A DNA stretch of 10,451 nucleotides, from the NCBI GenBank assembly GCA_004151065.3, contig NWUY0300054675.1, positions 7,723 to 18,173 of the forward strand. The letters run 5' to 3'. The notes beneath the pieces are model-generated. The model searched no databases. It saw nothing but the letters and a program-made list of their open reading frames with translations, and was not told where the DNA came from. Shown here one piece after another: positions 7,338 to 10,451 of the stretch. This stretch comes from Larix sibirica. Its lineage: Eukaryota; Streptophyta; Pinopsida; Pinales; Pinaceae. Numbering within the stretch: position 1 is the stretch's first letter; each line of letters starts with the position of its first letter. The position numbers and the translations under genes are program-made.

Positions 7338-9116
7338 ATGTGCGGGACTACAAAAATATGCAAATTTAGGAAGTTTGGCAGCTCACAACAGGTGATCTCT
7401 ATCCATCGTCCTTTACCATCACGTAAGATGTTAAGCTTTGCAATCCATGAAAACCATCATGCAGATATAAAACGCTTCAATCCCGCCATGGCTATTTTTC
7501 TGAGAACATCGGCTTCAATCGCAGAAATCCCAACAGAAATACCTGTGTGGGATCAGCAAAACACTGGGAACTTCAATAGTAGAGCCGAGGATATTATCAC
7601 ACTGTGTCAACAAGGAAGGTTGAAGGATGCTCTGAGAATTCTGTATTCGACGTATCAGACTGATTCAACAGCCTATGCTCCTCTTCTACACAGGTGTGCC
7701 ACCATGAAAGCTCTTTCAGAAGGTAGGAGGGTTCATGTCCACTTGATAAAAACTGGCATTGCGCCAGATTGCTATGTTGGAAACCACCTCGTTAATATGT
7801 ACGCAAAATGTGGAAATTTAGAGAACGCGAGCCAAGTATTTGACAATATGCCTGAACGAAATGTGGTTTGTTGGACCGCTATGATCTCAGGTTATGATCA
7901 GTATGGACTTGGTAATGAAGCCCTGAGGCTCTTTTGTCAAATGCTGAAAGCAGCTTCAGAGTCTATGGCTGTGTGCCGACCGAATCAGTTCACACTTGCG
8001 AGCGTTATCAGCGCATGTGGTGGCCTAGGAGCTCTGGAGCGGGGCAAGCAGGTACATGTCCATACTGTGAAAACTGGATTTCAATCTGTTGTTATTGTGT
8101 GCAATGCCCTTGTTACTATGTATGCTAAATGTGGGCTATTGAAGGATGCCCGCCAAGTGTTTGACGAAATGCCTGAACGAGACCAGATCTCATGGAATTC
8201 CATGATTGCAGGATATGCCGGGCGTGTTCATGATGAGGAGGCTCTGAAGCTCTTTGAACATATGCATTGGGGTGGTTTCAAGCCAGACCATTTCACCTTG
8301 TCCAGTGTTCTCAGTGTATGCGCGAGCCTAGCAGCCATTGGACAAGGTAGGGATCTCCATGCCCATGTGATCAGTAGTGGAATCGAGTCAGATGTTGCTG
8401 TTGGGAATGCTCTTATTGATATGTATGCAAAATGTGGGAGCATAGACGATGCTCGCCGGGTATTTGATATCATGCCCAAACCGAACATAATCTCGTGGAA
8501 CGCGATGATTGTTGGATATGCCCAGCATGGTCATGGCAGTAAGGCTCTGAAATTCTTTGGACAAATGCAGCGGGCAGTTATGAAGCCGAACAAGATCACT
8601 TTCCTTGGTGTTCTCACAGCTTGCAACCATGTAGGCCTAGTGGATGAAGGTTGGAATTACTTCTATTCTATGAGTTCAGATTATGGCATCAGTCCAGAAC
8701 CAGATCACTATGCCTGCATGGTTGATCTTCTTGGGCGTGCGGGTTGCTTGAGTGAGGCGGAGGATCTAATCCGTGAAATGCCCTTTGAACCTGATGCTGT
8801 CATATGGAGTGGCTTGCTTGCAGCCTGTAGGCTTCATAACAATGCAGAACTTGGACAGCGTGTGGCTGAATATCTTTTCGACATGGAACCACAGAGTAGT
8901 GCTGCATATATTGTGCTGTCTAACATCTATGCTGCTTCCGGCAGGTGGGATTGTGTAGCAAAGGTGAGAAAGCTGATGAAAGAGAGGGGATTGAAAAAAG
9001 AGCCAGGATGCAGCTGGATTGAAGTCAAGAATAAAGTACATATATTTATTGTAGATGATGAGTTACATCTGCAAGTAAGAGAAATCTATGCAACTTTAGG
9101 GAGATTGGCCGGGTAG
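7338..9116 (+). CDS. PLS-class PPR protein, E/E+-like, DYW domain truncated
   Basis: A single uninterrupted 592-codon frame. PPR proteins of this class bind organelle RNA in a sequence-specific way and usually direct C-to-U editing. PLS motifs by residue: L 110-144, S 145-175, P 176-216, L 217-251, S 252-282, P 283-317, L 318-352, S 353-383, P 384-418, L2 419-454, S2 455-486. E1 (about 487-520) and E2 (521-554) follow, then the PG box PGCSWIEV (556-563) that opens the DYW domain. The frame ends at a TAG about 37 residues into that domain; full DYW domains are about 136 residues. Two starts are possible: ATG 7338, or ATG 7488 (Met51) in a much stronger context (GCCATGGCT). Both N-termini are basic and Ser-rich, as in organelle presequences. 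The gene is intronless, as most PPR genes are. I cannot name an orthologue. Confidence 0.93.
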   Translation: MCGTTKICKFRKFGSSQQVISIHRPLPSRKMLSFAIHENHHADIKRFNPAMAIFLRTSASIAEIPTEIPVWDQQNTGNFNSRAEDIITLCQQGRLKDALRILYSTYQTDSTAYAPLLHRCATMKALSEGRRVHVHLIKTGIAPDCYVGNHLVNMYAKCGNLENASQVFDNMPERNVVCWTAMISGYDQYGLGNEALRLFCQMLKAASESMAVCRPNQFTLASVISACGGLGALERGKQVHVHTVKTGFQSVVIVCNALVTMYAKCGLLKDARQVFDEMPERDQISWNSMIAGYAGRVHDEEALKLFEHMHWGGFKPDHFTLSSVLSVCASLAAIGQGRDLHAHVISSGIESDVAVGNALIDMYAKCGSIDDARRVFDIMPKPNIISWNAMIVGYAQHGHGSKALKFFGQMQRAVMKPNKITFLGVLTACNHVGLVDEGWNYFYSMSSDYGISPEPDHYACMVDLLGRAGCLSEAEDLIREMPFEPDAVIWSGLLAACRLHNNAELGQRVAEYLFDMEPQSSAAYIVLSNIYAASGRWDCVAKVRKLMKERGLKKEPGCSWIEVKNKVHIFIVDDELHLQVREIYATLGRLAG

Positions 9117-9412
9117 GTGAATGAAGCAGGGTATGTGCCTGAAGGTTGAAACATCTGCCATGTTGCACGTTGTCGAGCAGGAGCACAAGGAGGATCTGCT
9201 AGGCCACTATAGCAAAAATCTTGCCATTGTATTTGGACTCATCAGTGTACCCTGTGAAATGACCGTCTGAATTAATGAGAATCTGTATGTTTGTTGTGAC
9301 TGCTATGAAGCCATTAAACTCATTCTGAGATCATTAGGCAGGAAGTTGTGTGGGGAATGCGAACTGATTTCATCATTTCAAGGACGGGCAGTCTTCTTGT
9401 GGGGTTTACCAG
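9117..9412 (+). pseudogene. Decayed DYW deaminase domain of the PPR gene
   Basis: Directly after the PPR stop, the remainder of a DYW domain is readable in three frames. In the gene's own frame VNEAGYVPEG follows the TAG, where CAG (Gln) would be expected, and a TGA comes at 9147-9149. From 9151 (+1) there is MLHVVEQEHKEDLLGHYSKN and then LAIVFGLISV, TGA at 9268-9270 and NLYVCCDCYEAIKLI. From 9324 the frame changes again (SEIIRQEVV). From 9371 HHFKDGQSSCGVYQ ends the domain. The zinc and catalytic HSE motif reads YSK, CGDCH reads CCDCY, and the terminal DYW reads VYQ. The deaminase is therefore lost by several independent lesions. Confidence 0.85.
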
Positions 9413-10245
9413 TCACATTAAAATTAAAGATGTGAAAATAAACATAACATTGGTGGTATTTGTGTATATTCAAGGACAAGCTATCAGTCTTGTTTCTGGC
9501 AGTGATTTTATCAGAAGTTCATTCGCATAACAGTTTGTCAAAGTTAGCACTCATATAAGAACTCTGTGCTTGCAGGTCCCAATTGGGATTAGGTTTCGAA
9601 TCTGACAGTCACCACATTGGCATTGATTGTGATTGCATTCCAAATTATTTAGGAAACTTGAACTTCAAAAACAGTATTTTGTGATAAATGGCCTTATGGC
9701 CATTGGTTATGGACATGCAATGCATTCTATGTGGATATTGATGGACACGTCACACAATAGATGCAGAGATTGAAGCTTAACACCGTTCCTGGTACAACTC
9801 CATGTTAGATTTTCCTTCCAGAAAAGCTTTCAAACAAGGTACAAAACTGATTAAGAGTTGCAAAGCCATGCTCTACCACTCAGATTGTTTTTACTTTACT
9901 ATCATGGTTGCTGCTACTCAGTCGCAAAATGCTTCTGGCAAGCAAGACTTCTAGATATGCAACATGCCTATCATAATATGCCATGTTGTCAAGAATATTG
10001 TTGAGGTTTACTTGGCACCAGATTGAGCATAAGAGGAGTGAATCAATTGATATTGTGGATCTCTGTTTTTAATTCTCTAGACGTCTTTTTGATATCTCTA
10101 TGTTCTTCAACGACCACTTCCACCTTATGAATACAAACATCATCTGATGCAATCTGCCAAAATGCTTCTAGTGTTGAAATTGCAATTCGAGCAGGAGCTT
10201 CTTGCATAGTGTGCAAGAAGAAGTTCAAGACAACGTCTTAGTGAC
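9413..10245. other. Gene-free 3' flank of the PPR gene
   Basis: No recognisable gene. AATAAA at 9437-9442 lies about 320 bp after the PPR stop and just past the DYW relic, so it is a possible polyadenylation signal for the transcript. A minus-strand open frame at 10043-10228 (61 codons, no ATG at its start) has no similarity I recognise and is not annotated as a gene. The remainder is unique-looking, moderately AT-rich DNA. Confidence 0.5.
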
Positions 10246-10342
10246 CACTTAATAAAAGTGGGAAATAATACCATCTTGTAATTTCACTTAATAAAAGTGG
10301 GAAATAATACCATCTTGTAATGTCACTTAATAAATAAAAGTG
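10246..10342. repeat. 39-bp tandem repeat with a hairpin in each unit
   Basis: Units start at 10246, 10285 and 10324 with CACTTAATAAAAGTG. The first two continue GGAAATAATACCATCTTGTA and are identical except at the last bases before the next unit. The third is partial and has an extra AATA (CACTTAATAAATAAAAGTG). In each unit CACTT and AAGTG form a perfect 5-bp stem around an AT-rich loop. Near identity of the copies points to recent expansion. It resembles a minisatellite or a hairpin-seeded duplication; it has no similarity to CRISPR arrays, as there are no unique spacers. Confidence 0.9.
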
Positions 10343-10451
10343 AAATTCTAAATTCCTTTGATCTCTTACCTTAGAAATCTAAATGAAATATTCTAGAGAT
10401 TTCAGAATAATAATGACTTGGATTTGATATAATCTTATCCATACACCTCAT

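Noticed and set aside
7934-8630. Several overlapping frames on both strands within the PPR gene
   Set aside because: Shadows of the PPR reading frame, which has clear repeated PPR motifs.
10043-10228. 61-codon minus-strand open frame containing TLEAFWQIASDDVCIHKVEV
   Set aside because: No ATG at its start and no family recognised; too short to support. A translated search would decide whether it is an exon fragment.
10246-10342. Possible CRISPR-like array
   Set aside because: The units are directly adjacent with no unique spacers, and the context is a plant nuclear genome.

Overview
The window looks like nuclear DNA of a seed plant, most likely a conifer. The sequence shows AT-rich DNA full of decayed retroelements and short tandem duplications, one intact intronless pentatricopeptide-repeat (PPR) gene of the plant-specific PLS class, and a Penelope-like retroelement (PLE) relic that carries a GIY-YIG endonuclease. 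Among plants, PLEs of that kind are known mainly from conifers (the Dryad group, attributed to ancient transfer from arthropods). The conifer call is therefore inference from the PLE plus the general texture, not proof.

Layout: 1-1074 has no gene, only small duplications. 1075-1530 is a degenerate tandem repeat with a period of about 170 bp, and 1572-1655 is a nearly perfect 42-bp duplication. 1791-1920 looks like the 5'-truncated 3' end of a LINE on the + strand (AATAAA, then A12). 2090-3290 (minus) is the C-terminal half of a plant L1-type LINE ORF2 (zinc-knuckle zf-RVT plus RNase H), broken by stops. 3291-4079 is AT- and purine-rich and without genes. 4080-6951 (minus) is a nearly full-length but dead PLE: N-terminal region, reverse transcriptase, then C-terminal GIY-YIG nuclease. 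6952-7337 is a short spacer. 7338-9116 (+) is the PPR gene. 9117-9412 is its decayed DYW domain. 9413-10451 holds no recognisable gene and ends in a 39-bp hairpin-bearing tandem repeat.

The only gene likely to be active is the PPR gene. Its product should enter mitochondria or chloroplasts and bind organelle RNA. It ends at a stop codon shortly after the start of the DYW deaminase domain. The rest of that domain is still readable downstream in shifted frames, with its zinc-binding and catalytic residues lost. The gene thus appears to have changed from a self-sufficient DYW editing factor into an E+-like protein that would need a deaminase partner, or it is at an early stage of pseudogenisation. 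The PLE lies head-to-head with it, its putative start codon less than 400 bp from the PPR start, so the element may have shaped the PPR promoter region.

No tRNA, rRNA, CRISPR array or complete LTR retrotransposon was found. Two undetermined bases occur near position 191.
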